Source: Colocasia esculenta (Eukaryota > Streptophyta > Magnoliopsida > Alismatales > Araceae). Taken from it: a DNA stretch of 64,000 nt. The notes under the pieces were generated by a model. It was not told the DNA's origin. It was given only the letters and a program-made list of their open reading frames with translations, and did no database searches. The stretch lies in the NCBI GenBank assembly GCA_014218235.1, contig CM024759.1, positions 72,146,042 to 72,210,041 of the forward strand, given 5' to 3'. Position numbers and translations under genes: made by a program. This document shows, one piece after another, positions 36,396 to 48,095 of the stretch. Numbering within the stretch: the stretch's first letter is position 1; each line of letters opens with the position of its first letter.

Positions 36396-38190
36396 TTATG
36401 CTATCTCCTCATACAACTTCCATTCTTTAATCATCATATGACTTACATAAGTCTTCCTGCTTAAGGCATCAGCAACAACATTGGCCTTACTCGGATGGTA
36501 AGCCAAACTAAAATCATAATCCTTCAAATATTCCACCCATCTACGCTGGCGAAGATTTAAATCATTCTGAGAAAAGATATACTTTAAACTTTTATGATCT
36601 GTAAAAATTTCAAATCTTTCGCCATACAAATAATGTCTCCACATTTTCAAAGCAAACACAACTGCTGCCAATTCTAAATCATGGGTGTGATAATTCTCTT
36701 CTGCTGGCTTCAATTACCTGGACGCATAGGCTATCACTTTGCCATGCTGCATTAATACTGTGCCCAACCCTCTTCTAGATGAATCTGTATACACAACAAA
36801 TCCACCACTTCCTGCCGGTAGTGTCAATATCGGTGTTGTAGTAAGCCTTTTCTTTAATTCCATAAAACTTCTCTGACACTCTCTAGACCACACAAATGGC
36901 ACGCCTTTCCTAGTCAGTCTAGTCATGGGTGCCGCAATCTTAGAAAAATCTATATGAAGTGCCTATAATAACTTGCCAGCCCCAAGAAACTTCTAATCTC
37001 TGTAATTGTCTTAGGCACTTCCCACTTCATTACAGCTTCTACCTTATTTGGATCAACCGCCACTCCATTTGTCGAAATAACATGACCCAAAAACTAAATT
37101 TCCTTCAACCAGAACTCACACTTACTAAATTAGCAAACAACTGATTATTTCTTAATAACTGAAGAGTAAACCTCAAATGAGCAGCATGCTCCTCTTCAGA
37201 GGCTGAATAAATCAGAATATCATCTATAAAGATCACAATAAATTGGTCCAAATACGAATGAAAAATTCTGTTCATCAGATCCATGAAAGCTGCAGGAGCA
37301 TTGGTTAGCCCAAACGGCATAACCACAAATTCATAGTGACCATATCTAGTTCTGAAAGCTATTTTATCTATATCCTCCTCTCTCATTCTCAATTGATGGT
37401 ACCCTGACCTCAAGTCAATTTTAGAAAACACCTTGGCTGACTGCAACTGGTCAAACAAATCATCTATTCTTGGCAACGGGTACTTATTCTTAATGGTCAC
37501 ATCATTCAACTTTCTATAATCAATACACATTCGAAAACTTCCATCTTTCTTTTTCACAAATAACACTGGTGCTCCCCACGGGGAGTGACTTGGCCTAATA
37601 AACCCTTTTTCTAGCAATTCTTCCAATTGCTTCTTCAACTCTTTGAGCTCTGCCGGTGCCATCCGATAGGGTGCTTTAGAAATCGGCATGGTACCTGGCA
37701 ACAACTCAACAGTAAAGTCCACCTCTCTGTGTGGAGCTAAACCAGGTAACTCATCTGGAAACACATCCGCAAATTCCCTAACCACGGGAACTGCCTCAAC
37801 TGACTTACTAGTTTCTACCAAACTTACAGAAGCTAGATAAGCCACACACCCCGCATTAATCAACCTTCTAGCTCTAATTGCAGAAATTATAAACTTAGAG
37901 GTACAGAAAGACATACCTTGATATTCAAATACAGAACCATTGGGGTGACAAAACCTGATCCTTTTCTTTCTGCAATCTAGCATAGCTCCATAGGCCTCAA
38001 GCCAGTCCATTCCTAAGATAATATCATAATCAGTCAACTGTAAAGCATATAACCGACCTGGCATCTGGTTCCCTTCAAACACAACTGGAGCCTCATCTAT
38101 ATAACACGAGGTGAGCATAAACTCACCAGAGGGAACTTCCACTACTAATTCACATGATTTTTCTTCTAAAGGATGAGTCATACTATCCAA
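36396..38190 (-). pseudogene. Chromovirus protease C-terminus, reverse transcriptase and RNase H
   Basis: 37105-38190 holds the protease flank (YDIILGMDWLEAYGAMLDC), then the RT: KAPYRMAPAELKELKKQLEE, GFIRPSHSPWGAPVLFVKKK, FRMCIDYRKLN, the catalytic segment FIDDILIYS (where FVDDILIYS or YIDDILIYS is usual) and VMPFGLTNAPAAFMDLMN. The frame is lost at 37105-36930, where several indels and stops occur. RNase H resumes at 36926 (VVYTDSSRRGLGTVLMQ), meets a TAA at 36713-36711 in place of the Gln codon of YASRQLK, and continues with FTDHKSLKYIFSQ and HPSKANVVADALSR. Inactive. Confidence 0.9.
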
Positions 38191-39500
38191 AACTCTTCAG
38201 AAATAAGTGAATGCGAGGCACCTGAATCAAATAAAACTTTTGCTGAATATTCATAAATGGGGATAATACCTTCTATCATATTTGATGCCTCCGCCTGAGC
38301 ACGGGTGATAGCCATAACCCGGCTCCTACCTCTCTCCGGTAATGCTCCTCTGCCACGACCTATCGGTGGCTGCTGAGACTGCTGCGGCTGCTGAACACCT
38401 CTACCATAACCATATTCCCTCGGATAGGGACAATTACGGATCAAATGCCCCGACTGATTGCAGTTAAAACACCTATAGCCTGGTGGAAGGGTAGGCTGGC
38501 TAGCGGTACTTTTCTGCGATTCTTCCACCTCCGGCTTACCACGACCCTGCTGAATTTGCTGACGACCTCGCCATCCTCTTCCTTTACCTTTAAATGCCTG
38601 CTTTAATTTCTGGCCCCACTTACCAAAACCTGATGAGGAAGGTCCTACTGACACTTTGCCCTTACTCACACCAGCTGACTGCTGGGGTAGCCGGAAACTA
38701 CCCGAACCTGACTCGCCCACCTGACGAGTTCGAACTGCTCTCTCAAGAGTAGCTGCTCTCTGGGCTGCTTCTTCAACTATTCTACACATTAATGGTATTA
38801 TTGCAGTCTGCAATTCTAGCCTCAAACCACGGATAAAATATTCAACCATCATAGCATTATTTGTGACAACATAGGGTGCATACCTGCTCAGTGCCATGAA
38901 CCGCATCTGATATTCCAGAACCGAAGTCCCACCTTGCTGCAAGGTCCTGAACTGCTCACTTTTTGCCTGCTGTACTTGAAGAGGAAAGAATGTATCATTA
39001 AATACTTCAAGAAATTCAGGCTAGGTAATAGCACCCTCTATTCTGCCTGCAAAGGTGGTTTGCATCTTCAGATGCCACCATTCTTGCGCAAATCCCCTCA
39101 GCTGAAAAGTAGACAACACAACTTTGTCCGCTGTCGGACACCTCATGGTCATAAAGACCCTCTCAATCTCATGAATCCAGTGCTCCGCTGTGTCTGGATT
39201 CGGCCCTCCTGTATAAGTGGGGGGCTGCAACCTCAAAAACCTTTCAATTTGCACTACTGGCTCTTCTGCCGCAATCACAGGTGGTGATGGTGGTACTGGT
39301 GCCATAAAAGGTACCTCCACCCCTGGCGGTGGTGGAACTGGGGCCACAGGTACCGCCTCTCCGGTCACTGGTGGTACCGGTGCCTGCTGATCCAACCTCA
39401 TCCGAATTTCAGTGAGGCTCTCCCAAATCCTTTCTATCATTCGCTGAGTCGACTCCTCAGGATCATCTCCTCCACCACCCCAGTCTCTTCTATCGGCCAT
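38178..39500 (-). pseudogene. Chromovirus gag: capsid and CCHC nucleocapsid, running into protease
   Basis: Starts MADRRDWGGGGDDPEESTQ at 39500. The capsid contains TYTGGPNPDTAEHWIHEIER, the usual chromovirus Gag signature, then QLRGFAQEWW. A TAG at 39021-39023 interrupts it at the point where the family has Trp (TGG to TAG). The frame then resumes with FLEVFNDTFFP and QQGGTSVLEYQMRFMALSRYA, ending with the zinc knuckle CFNCNQSGHLIRNC and the protease motif LFDSGASHSLIS. Protease continues in a different frame after 38190. Confidence 0.9.
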
Positions 39501-39640
39501 TACAACTACCTACACACACAACAAGCCAACCATAGGCAAAACAACGAGTCATTACAAAACCTAGACCAGCTACCAGCAATATATTTTCAAGAAGATATGG
39601 CTATGTAACTTCTTAATTCCGTTATATTTACACGGACCTT

Positions 39641-39652
39641 GCTCTGATACCA
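39641..39652 (-). other. Primer-binding site of the chromovirus (initiator-Met tRNA)
   Basis: Minus strand TGGTATCAGAGC, complementary to the 3' end of plant initiator-Met tRNA, two bases inside the right LTR. Confidence 0.9.
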
Positions 39653-39654
39653 AC

Positions 39655-41891
39655 TGTGATGGAACGCCTCGTCCAAGCCCGTTAAACTGGTAACGTGCTT
39701 GACCCGAGTCCATCTCCCGCGAACGGGCCGAAGCCTCGCGAGGGATACCACACACTAGTCCGTGAAAACACAAAGGAACACACCATTGCATTTATAATAT
39801 ACAAGGTTTTACATAGCCAATTTCAAAAGAAATAAAGGAAAGTACACAAGCCTGGGGCATACCCCGAGGTACAACAGGTACAACTGAAGAAAGAAAAGCT
39901 ACACTGCTGGAGGCGCTGGGCCAATACCGCTACGTCGCGACTTCGAACTGGATGACGGTAGAGAAACCTCCTCCTCGCCCTCGCCTGTGGGGAGTAGGGG
40001 TGAGCCTCGCTAGTCACTGGCTCAGTAGGGAACTCCCCCAACACCGAGCAAACCAAACACAAGTACCGAAAGCAGTAAACTATGCTAGCAATGTATAGCA
40101 CAACAAAATAGGATATTAAAGCTATAAACTCACCGCTAGCCAACTGCGTAAACAGCTGTAATAAATAAACAGCAAAACTCCAACACGTGTACGAGCTACG
40201 GTAGAGACCGCCACACTCGAGCCACGTAAACTGGTTCACGACACCAGCAACAGACTCGGACAAACTAACACAGGTCTACCTCTCAGTCTCGCAGCCACGG
40301 ACGAAAGGTCCAGCTGCCGCTCCACGTGAAAAAGACAAGCAACTGTGGAGACCAACTAAACACCACCACCTGCAGACCACACGGTCGCAGGCCCATGCCT
40401 GGCACCTCTAGAGACCCTGGCCTGGGCTCGCTAGAGTGAGGCACTAGAAAAGGACTAGTCGGGGACCAGTGTCGACAACTGGTGTCCGTACCCCCAACTA
40501 AGAGCGCGCTACAAGTGACTAGAAACAAACACAAGAGTCACTGTCCCACTGTCGTCTTTCCCTCAGCCGGACGTACAACTCAAACTAAGGACTGAGGGTG
40601 TCCAGGTCAGACGACATAGACCTCGACGGTACAGCACAAGTACCGAGACAAAGCCTCGAGCTAACAGCCTAGCTCACAGAGAACCTGGGGCACCCAACTG
40701 GAGAGGTAACCACGGTAGGCATCTACTACCTGACACGCACACAGAAACCACGTGCGCACCGCACAAACCACGTGAAATCTCACGTAAACCTCGTGTACTG
40801 ACGGTCCACAACACGTGAACACCACCTGCCTCGAGTGAAAACTATGTCTACAGGCAAACTACTAGCTAGCTACGTAACTTGTGAGCTAGCCTCGAAAACC
40901 ACGCGCTTTCCAGAGTGCCACAAGTGCCAATGCACTGCTCACTAACACTGAGCGTACCAATAACGATAATCGGATAATCACATGCATAAACCATGCGCAA
41001 ACAGGGCCTCTCGGGTCAAGTCGCGACAGCCCATTGGGTCGCCTTCAGAAGGCGTCACCACGACATGTCGCCTTCATATCCAGAATGCGACCTACTTACC
41101 TGTCGCCTCTTGATCCTTAACGCGACACATCGCTGTGTCGTGTTCAGAACGCGACATAGGGGCCCGTCGCCTTACCAGGCGGGAACCCTAATCCGGGCTC
41201 TCTCCACGACAGCCCATTTCCACAATACAAACCACCCTTAATTCTTCGTTTTCATGCTTTTGTGAATACCTAAGCATGCTATCTAATGTTAGAAACACGT
41301 TAAACTGATTGGAACCTAATCCCATGCGATTTACACCCTGAAAACCAGAAGAGTTCACCTACCTTCGTGAAGAACGCGCTATACATCGATCTCTCGGCGT
41401 TTCCCCTGCTTCTCCCGAACTCCCTACAGCGAGGACACGCCGAAGACGCCAAATCCCAGTTGAAATCACCACAGCACCTTCCCCTGGCCGAGCAGAAACC
41501 CTGAGCGTTCTGCTTGGCTAGGGTTACTTAAAACTTGCTGCGGTTTGAAACGCGACGGTTCGTGGCATCGCGACCAGGTCACGACGGACCTGAGCGTCGC
41601 CTTCCCAACGCCCGCTGCCCTGAGCACTACACGTGGCGCACATGCAGACGCTCAACGCACCAAGGCGGCCACATGAACGCGACGACCACCTCTGTCGCGT
41701 TAAGAACGTGCCAGACCTTCCTGTCATGATGACAGGCTGAGCAATCTAGCGTGCTGTAAGCCCAAAACGTCGGCCCAGTAAGCCCCAGAAACACACACAC
41801 ACACGGCACACAAGCCACATTGGCCTCACATTGGCCACCACAAGCGCTAAACAAATGATCCACGAGGATCCGAAAAATGCGCGACGTTACA
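39655..41891 (-). repeat. 5' LTR of the chromovirus
   Basis: 2237 bp. Contains a segment around 41304-41386 that is deleted from the other LTR. The primer-binding site follows on the minus strand after two bases. Confidence 0.95.
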
Positions 41892-41896
41892 GGGCA

Positions 41897-42590
41897 TGCT
41901 TTTCAAAATTCAAGATTGCATTCCTCACATGTCGATCATTATTTCCATACCGGGCACATTCACTGAGCGGGAGTCCTCCTGTCCAATCATGGCCATCAAG
42001 AGGCCTTCTAAATCTATGCCAATCATGCTGGTTGCCAATCGCACCCAAGTCACCATACTCATGGGGGATCTCTCCCTCCAAGCTCTCATGACCCCTCACA
42101 CTATTGTTGTGAACCTTCCCACACCAGTGAAGGGGTCAACCGTACAGATTGTGCTCACACATTCCAAGGCCAGATCCTTGGCACAATCAATTACTCAAGG
42201 GGTCGTGCCCCTTTCCATATCACGTGCTTTACAAACTTTGGGCATGGTCCCCCTATTGTTGCTTCCAACTCCACCAGCAGAACTCCCCACTCCTTCTTTC
42301 TGCTATATTCCAAGGAAGTTACCACTATTGCTTGAAACTCCGACGGAAGTCAATGACCTTTCCATCCATGAGAGCCGTTCAATTCCTCCGAGAAGAGCAA
42401 GACCATCTATCCGCTGGGCACAATACGTGAGGAAGCACCTGAGGGTCAGAGGGCCAATCCCCAAGCGGAAGCAGAACCGCCGGGCAAGGCAAAAGACCAA
42501 GGGGCCTCCGCCACCTTCTCCTTATTTATTCCAATCGTCTTTTGTGCTCATTAGCACATTCCCATGGGTTCTCCACATTCCCTCCCCATG
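41897..42590 (+). pseudogene. Outer element's open frame after the chromovirus
   Basis: A 231-codon open frame that continues the outer Ogre/TAT-like frame. No catalytic motif is recognised. It contains LMTPHTIVVNLPTP and a basic C-terminal stretch (RGPIPKRKQNRRARQKTKG) followed by the stop at 42590. Likely the C-terminal part of a Gag-like or accessory protein; function not assigned. Confidence 0.4.
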
Positions 42591-42678
42591 AGAGGTATTT
42601 TATTTTCATCTTTTTTTACGATTCATTTTCTTCCTATACTGGGCATCGCGTCCCATTTTGTATCCCTTACACTCCTTT

Positions 42679-42835
42679 TCGTGCCCCACGTGGCACATCT
42701 CCTTTCTATGCCCCATGTGGCACAACTCCTTCCCGTGCAACACGAGGCACATCTCCACTCCGTGTCCCACGAGGCACATCTCCTTCCTGTGCCCCACACG
42801 ACACCTCTCCATCTTGTGCCGCACGTGGCATACCT
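42679..42835. repeat. 30-bp minisatellite containing CACGTGG
   Basis: Five copies of a unit like CCCCACGTGGCACATCTCCT, degrading rightward. Related wording (CTTCGTGCCCCACATGGCAC) recurs at 45210-45270. Each copy carries or has decayed from a G-box-like CACGTG. Both strands give artefactual Cys/His/Pro-rich frames. Confidence 0.75.
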
Positions 42836-43099
42836 TCTTATTTGGCCCCTTGTGGCCCGCTTTTTCTTCTTTCCCCTCCAGCCCCGCCGGATTCTTTCCC
42901 TCTTACAGGGCACCGTGCCCTCCTTTTTCCCCAAACCCCTCCGGCCCTGCCGGAGTCTCCAAAATCTTCCCGTAATTCTCTCCTTTCCATCTTCAATCAG
43001 GTCATCCGACCTTTCTCCCACTGCTTTCGGGGTTTTAGCCCTCACTTATCTTTTTAATTTCCAAATAAAATTGTACATTCTTCAAAACTTCTGAGTCTC

Positions 43100-44020
43100 G
43101 CCCCAACGCAGGGCATTCGTCCCCTTTTACCCTCCAAACTCTTATGTTAAAAACTTGCTATATTTTATCAATGTCAAAAATCCATAAAAAGATGAATATT
43201 TCAACATTGCCATGCTATCGCAGCATTTCTGTTATGAGAATTCCGGCCAGGAGTCCAAAATTTCCTCTCGAGTCATTAAGGTTTGCCCTTGGCATGGGCA
43301 CTTCACACACACTTCACGGCGCCCCTAAGCCGATTGCTCCCGGAAGACACCGTCACTGTCACAGCCACGCCTGAAAGGCACAAATGTCCGTTTCTTCCTC
43401 TTATTCGGCCAAAATATGGGTAGTAGAGGTAGTCTAGGCAAGACAACCAACCTGAAGCACTCCTTCATAAGAGGACGTCTCAGAAAAGGGCAATCAATTA
43501 AATGACCAAGAAAAATCAAAGTCAAATGCATGTCAAGAGCGGCAAAGTCCCTGCAGGGATCCAAACAGACCTGGTCGTATGCATGCAAAATCAAAATCAA
43601 ACAATCAATCATAGGGCATGGCAAAGAGTGGCAGAGTCCCCGCGGAGATCCAAATGGACCCAGGCGCATGCATGTCCCTACAATCAAATGGTCATTAATC
43701 AATTCTAAAAAGCCCCAATAATCAAGTGAGACGGAACCTCCTGATGGTTGTGCCAAGGAAGGAAGTCAAACCCAATGCCTCAATACCCATACCAACCTTA
43801 TCTTCAAGTTTTCTTCCCTTCTTCCTGCCAGACTTAGTCGCCTTTTTAGGCATGTCTTCGGTAGCGACACCGTTAACCAAGTGCAATCAGCCCCTGGGTG
43901 CCACTTTAAATGCACGCCCTACTTTGGGCATCCTTTAATGACACGGGAGTTAACGAGGACCCCTCGCCAGTCAGTTTTTCATAACCTTAATGCTGCCATG
44001 GCATGACAATGTTTCCAAAA
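43100..44020. other. Non-coding interior of the outer element
   Basis: Contains two ~95-base imperfect copies of the phrase AGGCATGTC.../GCATGCATG...CAATCAA near 43515-43600 and 43615-43700 (GGCAAAGTCCCTGCAGGGATCCAAACAGACC versus GGCAGAGTCCCCGCGGAGATCCAAATGGACC). No protein domain is recognised. Confidence 0.45.
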
Positions 44021-44029
44021 CCCAAAAAA

Positions 44030-44262
44030 AAAGATGAATACTTCCAAAATTACAAAAAAATTCAAATATTTTAAAAACCAAAACAAATTCAAAAATTTTC
44101 AAAAATCATAAAAATTCAAATATCTCCAAAATCCATAAAAATTCAAATATTTTCAAAAATCCAACAAAAATTCAAATACTTTTAAAAAATCACCAAAAAA
44201 ATTCAAATATCTTCAAAACCCACAAAAATTTGAATATCTTTCAAAAATCCAAAAAAATTCAT
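44030..44262. repeat. A-rich tandem repeat, ~28-30 bp unit
   Basis: Seven to eight copies of AAAATTCAAATATTTTCAAAAATCC-type units, no coding potential. Confidence 0.85.
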
Positions 44263-45017
44263 GATGGTATTGCTCATGGCAAGCACATTGCCTCTCGTCT
44301 GCGTCAGATCGATGCAATTCTTCCCCTTCATGGGTTTCTCCTATCTTGAACTCCCAACTCTTTTGGCCAAGTACACTTATCCTCATGGTTTAAACAAACA
44401 ATTGAGTGAGCTATACCTGTTGTTGACTACTTTATCTATGCTCCCTACTATGAATGTGTTATTCCATGGTATTTGTTACCTCTTGACTAACAAGTTTTGA
44501 GCGCAGGATTCGAGTTACCTCATCTAGCGCTACATCAGGCTGCTGCTGCCTTCACCATCGACTATCTGCATCTTACTATATGTTATACCCTTAGAGCACA
44601 CCAAGGACCTTGTGGCTCTGAGGAATCTGGGATTTGAGTTCCCCTTTAACAAAAACAATGATTATCCCAGAGGATCCTTAGTCGCACGGATAGGCCGTCA
44701 CGCTTGGCATGTGAGGACGACGGAGCCACGATCTGGCATCCTGACTCACCAGCGTGACAATATTAACCTTCGTTATTTTCTACTCCTTTTTATCTTATTT
44801 TTTCCTTTAGTCCAGCATACATGCATATTTGAAATCACTGTGGGAAAACCACTCTTCCAATGCAACTTGAGAGCCATTCCTGCTCAAACTCCAAAGCAAT
44901 TTGAAATATTCCAGTCCGGGTCAAGTACCCAACTCCCTTTGTCGTCGCCTGATCCGGGCTAATTTCCTTAAGAGCCATTGTTTGGATTTATCCCTCCACA
45001 TTTCGTCTTTACTCCCA

Positions 45018-45209
45018 TAGATCCACCTGCGGCCGTGGCAGACGCCCCCAATGGTGCAACCTAACGGATTGTGTCCTTAGGTACTTCCCCTTCGCTGGAA
45101 GTTGATCTCTCCCGTAGATCCACTTGCGGCAGTGGCAGACACCCCCAACGGTGCAACCTAACGGATCGTGTCCTTAGGTACTTCCCCTTCGCTGGAAGTT
45201 GATCTCTCC
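45018..45209. repeat. 97-bp tandem duplication
   Basis: Two adjacent copies (45018-45114 and 45115-45209) beginning TAGATCCAC and ending GAAGTTGATCTCTCC, about 94% identical by eye. Confidence 0.9.
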
Positions 45210-45714
45210 TTCGTGCCCCACATGGCACCTTTCCTTCGTGTATCTTGTACACACCTCCTGTCGTGCCCCTCGTGCACACACTTTCTATTCCAATCCAAAC
45301 ATTTGTTTCCTTAGGTCTTCTTCCTGGAGGTGACTTCCTTAGGTGTTGGTGAAAGACTCTTATCAGGTGGCAGTCACCAACGATTACGCGTGTCTATTTT
45401 TCACCTTGGCGTCTACTTTTCAGTCCGCTCCCGCTTCACTCCACTACACTACACTTCATTTCATTTCACTCCATTACACTCCACTTCGTGTCCTTTTACT
45501 TCGCTCCCCTGTAAAGCAGATGCCAAGGCGTGGCAGCTGTAGACACGCGAATTCGACTCCACCTCAGACAAATTTCATATTGCGCCATAATGCCACAAAT
45601 GGCCCTCATATTGCCTTGCAAGAGTGTTTTTCCCAATATTTTTGGATCTCATCCATCCTTCCCTGGTGCTTCCTCTCCATTTCCAAGGCTGGTCGGAGGT
45701 CATAGGCAATGTTT

Positions 45715-46985
45715 TCAAGTCGCGACGGGTTTGGTTGGCGCGTTCATGAAGTCGTGACGGGTCTGGGGGACGCGTTCTAAAACGCGTCCGACAAGGCAGA
45801 CACGATTACATTATCGCGCCGGGCATCTGGGACGCGACAAGGCCAAAGGGTCCTTAACGTGGCGGCCTTGTGCGACACGACGAGGAATTTACCTATTTTA
45901 TTTATGGAAAATGCCCAATGCCATTTTATGAACACGTCCGCTGTGAGCGCCGTGATTTTAATGTCAGTTTTGGCAGGATTTTTATAAATAAAATTCATAA
46001 ATGCTATATCGCGTCCTATCGTCCCGACGCATTTCAAATCCGAGATGCATCAGACCATGCCGACGCGATTAGGCCCTAGGCCCCAAAAGTCGTCGCACTC
46101 AAGTGCCCGTACCTCGAATCCCGAGAAAATCTCTGAATCACGTCCGCTTGAGCCAACGCGATTAGGTCATAGCCCTAAACCCTAGACCCCCGGAAGTCGT
46201 TGCATTTATGGCCCACATGCCCAAAATGAAGTCGCGGCGGGGTAGGTCTACGCGTTTCAAAAACACGGTGGTCGTCCCCGACACGATTCTCAACCGTAGC
46301 CCGTACCCTAAAGCGGTCAAATCAAGCGGGAAATGTGGCGCTTCTTAATCGCGGCGGCCGTGGCCAACGCATCTCTAATCAGAGATGCGTCTGCTGTAGC
46401 CGATGCGATTTGAGTCTGTGTTGCCTATAAATATAGACCCAAGGGTCAGTTGTTCAGGGGGGGCCAATTGAGAGCGGCGAAGCCCTACCTGTTTGTTCTA
46501 GGGGGGTCCAACGATCGCGGTGAAGTCCTGCTGAATTCCCGCCCTGGGGGGGGGGGGGGGGGGCATCTCAAAGCGGCGAAGCCCTACCAGATTCCCGCCT
46601 CGATCTCTGAGCCAAGGAGGATCGTCTTCCACTTCACGCTGATCCACGCCTTCCTGCTTGGAGTCCGGAGCCAGTGTCCCCTCCGCCGTCCACGTGCATC
46701 GAGGCGAGAGCGTCTTCCTCCTCTCCGTCCATTCTGGCAGCACCAACGCCCCATTCACTTTGGGGAAGCACCCCCTCCCCTTTTCCCCCTTTCTATTTAC
46801 ATTTCAACTCCTCCGGACCCCATGTGGCTCCTTTCTTTTATACACACACATGCATGCACACACATACACACCTATATTTTTTGGGGTTTAAAAGCCACCA
46901 CACGGTGAGTCCTTCTCCTATTCTTTATTCATGATATTTTATTTTTTTTAGGATTGTATACTACACATGTGGCTAATCCCCTGCT
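45715..46985 (+). repeat. LTR-like GC-rich segment with TATA box
   Basis: Dense GTCGCGAC/CGCGAC words (45718-46400), then CTATAAATATAGACCC at 46427-46442, a good TATA box followed by a likely transcribed leader with GGGGGGCCAATTGAGAGCGGCGAAGCCC repeats. This is what a U3-R-U5 region looks like, possibly the 3' LTR of the outer element, with the CACTA element inserted at its right end. No partner LTR is visible in the window. Confidence 0.4.
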
Positions 46986-46987
46986 CT

Positions 46988-47215
46988 CACTACAAGAAAT
47001 CTTAGTTTTGCCTACGAAAATTTCTTACGGTCTAGTATATTCGTAAGCTATTCGTATGGATAGGTATATCTATACTTACGAACTGTACCTATCGTAGAGA
47101 TATTAGACAAATTTTGTTCATAAACTTTTAAGGTATATCTATCCCTATGGCATGGTACTGTAAGCATATAACAAAATCATATACTTACAGAGTGTGTTAC
47201 CGTAAGAAAATAGTA
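46988..47215 (+). repeat. CACTA left terminal and subterminal repeats
   Basis: CACTACAAGAAA terminus then repeated TTACGG / CGTAAG / TTACGA cores spaced 20-40 bases apart in both orientations, the usual transposase-binding layout of CACTA elements. Confidence 0.75.
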
Positions 47216-47491
47216 GGTATAAACATAATCCAAAATTTTTCCTTATAAAAAAAATTCAAAACACCCTCCAAAATTTTTCGGATCACGGCAAACTTAACTT
47301 TCTCTCTAAACTCGAAACATCTGCCAAACCTTCCCCATTCGAGAACACCCCCAAAAACCACACCAACCCCCGCGCCTAGCCGCCCACACTACGTGATCCC
47401 CCTCCCCTCCCTTCCCTTCACCTACGCCGCCGGCGATCTCCCCCCCCTCGATCCCCCCCCCCCCCCCCCCCCTTGATGAGTGATCTCCCCC

Positions 47492-47751
47492 CTTGATGCA
47501 GTCAGACGACTTGAGGAGAAGGGCGACTTCGGCGAAGGAGGTACATAGCAGGGTGCCCCCAGCCTCCATGGACGTGGCGTCCTTGGGGGCGCTCCAGTTC
47601 AGCTTGGGAAAGACGGCACCGCCTAGGGCGGTAATGGATTCCTGGACTGCAGACTCCAGCTCCGGAAAGCAGGGGGCCTCAGAAGGCGGCGAGGGATCAG
47701 AGTCGATGTCAGAATCGGAGGATTCATGGTCACCGTCGTCGGGGTCCAAAA
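47492..47751 (-). pseudogene. CDC123 (D123) N-terminal exon fragment
   Basis: CDC123 is a cytosolic ATP-grasp protein that assembles the translation initiation factor eIF2. The fragment shows the acidic DSDIDSDPSPPSE stretch, FPELESAVQESITALGGAVF, PKLNWSAPKDA and CTSFAEVALLLKSSD, all CDC123 signatures. It lacks the Trp-Ile normally following PKDA, and the rest of the gene. It is fused directly to an HSF fragment at about 47751. In-frame over about 85 codons, it is the least decayed in length of the captured pieces. Confidence 0.8.
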
Positions 47752-47931
47752 GGGCAGCCACACCACGAATGCCGTCCCCTCCTCGTTCCACGACACGATG
47801 CGCTCAGAGCCCGACCTGTCCACCATGTCATACGTCTTTGTCAGGAACGGCGCCAGGCACTTCCCCGGCGCCGGTGGTGTCCCGCCCTGCTCCCCCTGTG
47901 CTTGTTCTTCCAGCTGGTTAACAACATCCAT
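47752..47931 (-). pseudogene. Heat shock factor DNA-binding domain, N-terminal fragment
   Basis: Reads MDVVNQLEE...APFLTKTYDMVDRSG and IVSWNEEGTAFVVWLP: the first helix and wing of a plant heat-shock transcription factor. The domain breaks off just after FVVW, where (K/R)PxEFARDLLP should follow, and runs into the CDC123 piece. Cannot bind DNA as it stands. Confidence 0.8.
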
Positions 47932-47992
47932 AAAGTCCTCCTCCCTGCTCTGCCCTCCTGCGTGCGCCCACAAAGATCAACTCATGCTAAGG

Positions 47993-48095
47993 TTGCCATG
48001 GCAGCGATCGATGGAGCTGCATACGTCTCCTCAGAAGGCTCCTCGGAGCTTGTTCGTGTTCTTGCACGTGTCTGGGAACCGATAAAGAACGTGTA
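47993..48095 (+). other. Short unassigned open frame between captured fragments
   Basis: Reads MAAIDGAAYVSSEGSSELV then RVLARVWEPIKNV. It looks protein-coding in texture but I cannot name a family. It may be another captured exon. Confidence 0.25.

Larger units (their letters stand above)
29545..41891 (-). mobile_element. Tekay-like chromovirus (Ty3/gypsy), full-length but inactivated, with nested solo LTR
   Basis: LTRs 29545-31713 and 39655-41891 (TGTGA...TTACA), target duplication GGGCA on both sides (29540-29544, 41892-41896). The minus strand reads, in order: primer-binding site for initiator-Met tRNA (39652-39641), gag with a CCHC knuckle, protease, reverse transcriptase, RNase H, integrase, chromodomain. 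Stops and frameshifts break every domain junction, and a 3.1-kb solo LTR splits integrase. The chromodomain at the integrase C-terminus is what identifies a chromovirus; it steers insertion into heterochromatin. The left LTR lacks about 70 bases present near 41304-41386 in the right one. Confidence 0.95.

Noticed and set aside
42606..43094. Cys/His/Pro-rich open frames on both strands
   Set aside because: Products of the 30-bp minisatellite and its GC-biased flank.
46450..46934. Plus-strand frame of 152 codons
   Set aside because: Crosses a long G run and simple CA repeats; likely LTR leader sequence.
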